Source: an uncultured Flavobacteriales bacterium (lineage in GTDB: Bacteria > Bacteroidota > Bacteroidia > Flavobacteriales_D > Sanyastnellaceae). Taken from it: 14,111 nt of DNA. Positions 13,660-14,111 of the stretch are shown here, piece by piece (position 1 is the stretch's first letter; each line of letters begins with the position of its first letter). The notes beneath the pieces are model-generated. The model ran no database searches, was not told the DNA's origin, and saw only the letters and a program-made list of their open reading frames with translations. The stretch lies in assembly GCA_937967465.1 (NCBI GenBank), contig CALBSW010000176.1, positions 1-14,111 on the forward strand. The letters run 5' to 3'. The translations under genes and the position numbers were made by a program.

Positions 13660-14111
13660 TCAGATTTCGATGCCCATGAAGGCCATGAAGGCCATGCCCA
13701 TGAGGCCGGTCAAGATGAAGGTGATGCCCAATCCCTTGAGCGGGGCTGGGATGTTGGAGTAGCGGATTTTCTCACGGATGGCGGCGATGGCCACGATGGC
13801 CAAAAGCCAGCCCACACCGGAACCGAGTCCGAAGACGGTGGCCTCCCCGATGCTCGGGTACTGGCGCTCCTGCATGAAGAGGGCACCACCGAGGATGGAG
13901 CAGTTCACGGCGATGAGCGGCAGGAAAATGCCGAGGGCGCCGTACAGGGCCGGAGCGAACTTCTCGACGATCATCTCGACGAGCTGCACCATGGACGCGA
14001 TGACCGCGATGAACATGATGAAGCTCAGGAAGCTGAGGTCGACGTTGGCGTAAGCCGGGCTGAGCCAGGTGAGCGCGCCTTCCTTGAGGACGAAGTTCTC
14101 GAGGAGGTAGT
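13660..14111 (-). CDS. nqrE: Na+-translocating NADH:quinone reductase subunit E, 5' end beyond window
   Basis: 149 C-terminal residues are visible; NqrE is usually about 200, so about 50 residues and the start lie past the right edge. The frame continues to base 14111 upstream of an internal Met at 14016. Hydrophobic helices and the stretch ALYGALGIFLPLIAVNCSIL identify NqrE against NqrD; the Cys in VNCSILGG (visible residue 70) corresponds to the intramembrane cysteines that bind the NqrD/NqrE iron centre. GLGSGVGWLLAIVAIAAIREK and a terminal GLGITF segment follow. Part of an nqrABCDEF operon whose other genes and promoter should lie to the right. Confidence 0.95.
   Translation of the reverse strand, partial: YLLENFVLKEGALTWLSPAYANVDLSFLSFIMFIAVIASMVQLVEMIVEKFAPALYGALGIFLPLIAVNCSILGGALFMQERQYPSIGEATVFGLGSGVGWLLAIVAIAAIREKIRYSNIPAPLKGLGITFILTGLMGMAFMAFMGIEI

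Noticed and set aside
12254..13762. 502-codon plus-strand open frame opposite nqrF
   Set aside because: nqrF is complete with all cofactor residues; this frame is a His/Val/Glu/Leu-rich antisense shadow.

Overview
The window looks like a chromosomal piece of a GC-rich, probably marine member of the Bacteroidota, most likely Flavobacteriales-like. This rests on several observations. Start codons mostly lack a Shine-Dalgarno sequence, and promoters match the Bacteroidota TAnnTTTG -7 element. Cys-rich repeats of the GCTDxxACNY type sit in secreted proteins. There is an Na+-NQR operon with a linked ApbE, a PagL-like acyloxyacyl hydrolase of the long Bacteroidota form, and a GIN-domain lipoprotein. 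Species or family cannot be read from the sequence. No RNA genes, insertion sequences, phage genes or CRISPR arrays were seen, and the gene set is mostly core.

Layout. (1) 1-1217, minus: the N-terminal 405 residues of a secreted repeat protein that runs off the left edge, with a 159-bp repeat in tandem. (2) 1218-1357: AT-rich divergent promoter region. (3) 1358-6427, plus: a tight run ffh (SRP GTPase), folD (folate C1 enzyme), ribD (riboflavin synthesis), a ten-helix EamA/DMT transporter and an SGNH-hydrolase lipoprotein. Gaps are 11 and 3 nt, followed by two 4-bp start/stop overlaps. (4) 6431-8034, minus: mazG followed by a GIN/DUF2807-like lipoprotein, overlapping by 4 bp. (5) 8064-9143, plus: a PagL-like outer-membrane lipid A deacylase candidate, divergent from mazG across only 29 bp. 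(6) 9137-10879, minus: a secreted beta-helix-like surface protein with an in-frame TAA at codon 165. (7) 11028-11240, plus: a 70-residue one-helix, four-cysteine protein. (8) 11241-14111, minus: nqrE (5' part outside), nqrF and apbE, whose promoter must lie beyond the right edge.

How the genes fit together. NqrE and NqrF are subunits of the sodium-pumping NADH:quinone oxidoreductase. ApbE attaches FMN covalently to that complex. The small Cys protein beside them has the architecture of the NqrM maturation factor (inference). RibD in the plus-strand operon makes the flavin precursor. The transporter translationally coupled to ribD is a candidate for flavin or flavin-precursor movement (inference). 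The two secreted proteins at 1-1217 and 9137-10879 share the Cys/Asp-rich ACNY motif.

The most interesting signals are the NqrM-like protein, the in-frame stop in the beta-helix gene, and -7 elements placed 4-8 nt before start codons, which predicts leaderless or nearly leaderless mRNAs. The three convergent gene pairs end 3, 0 and -7 nt apart, leaving no room for ordinary terminators.
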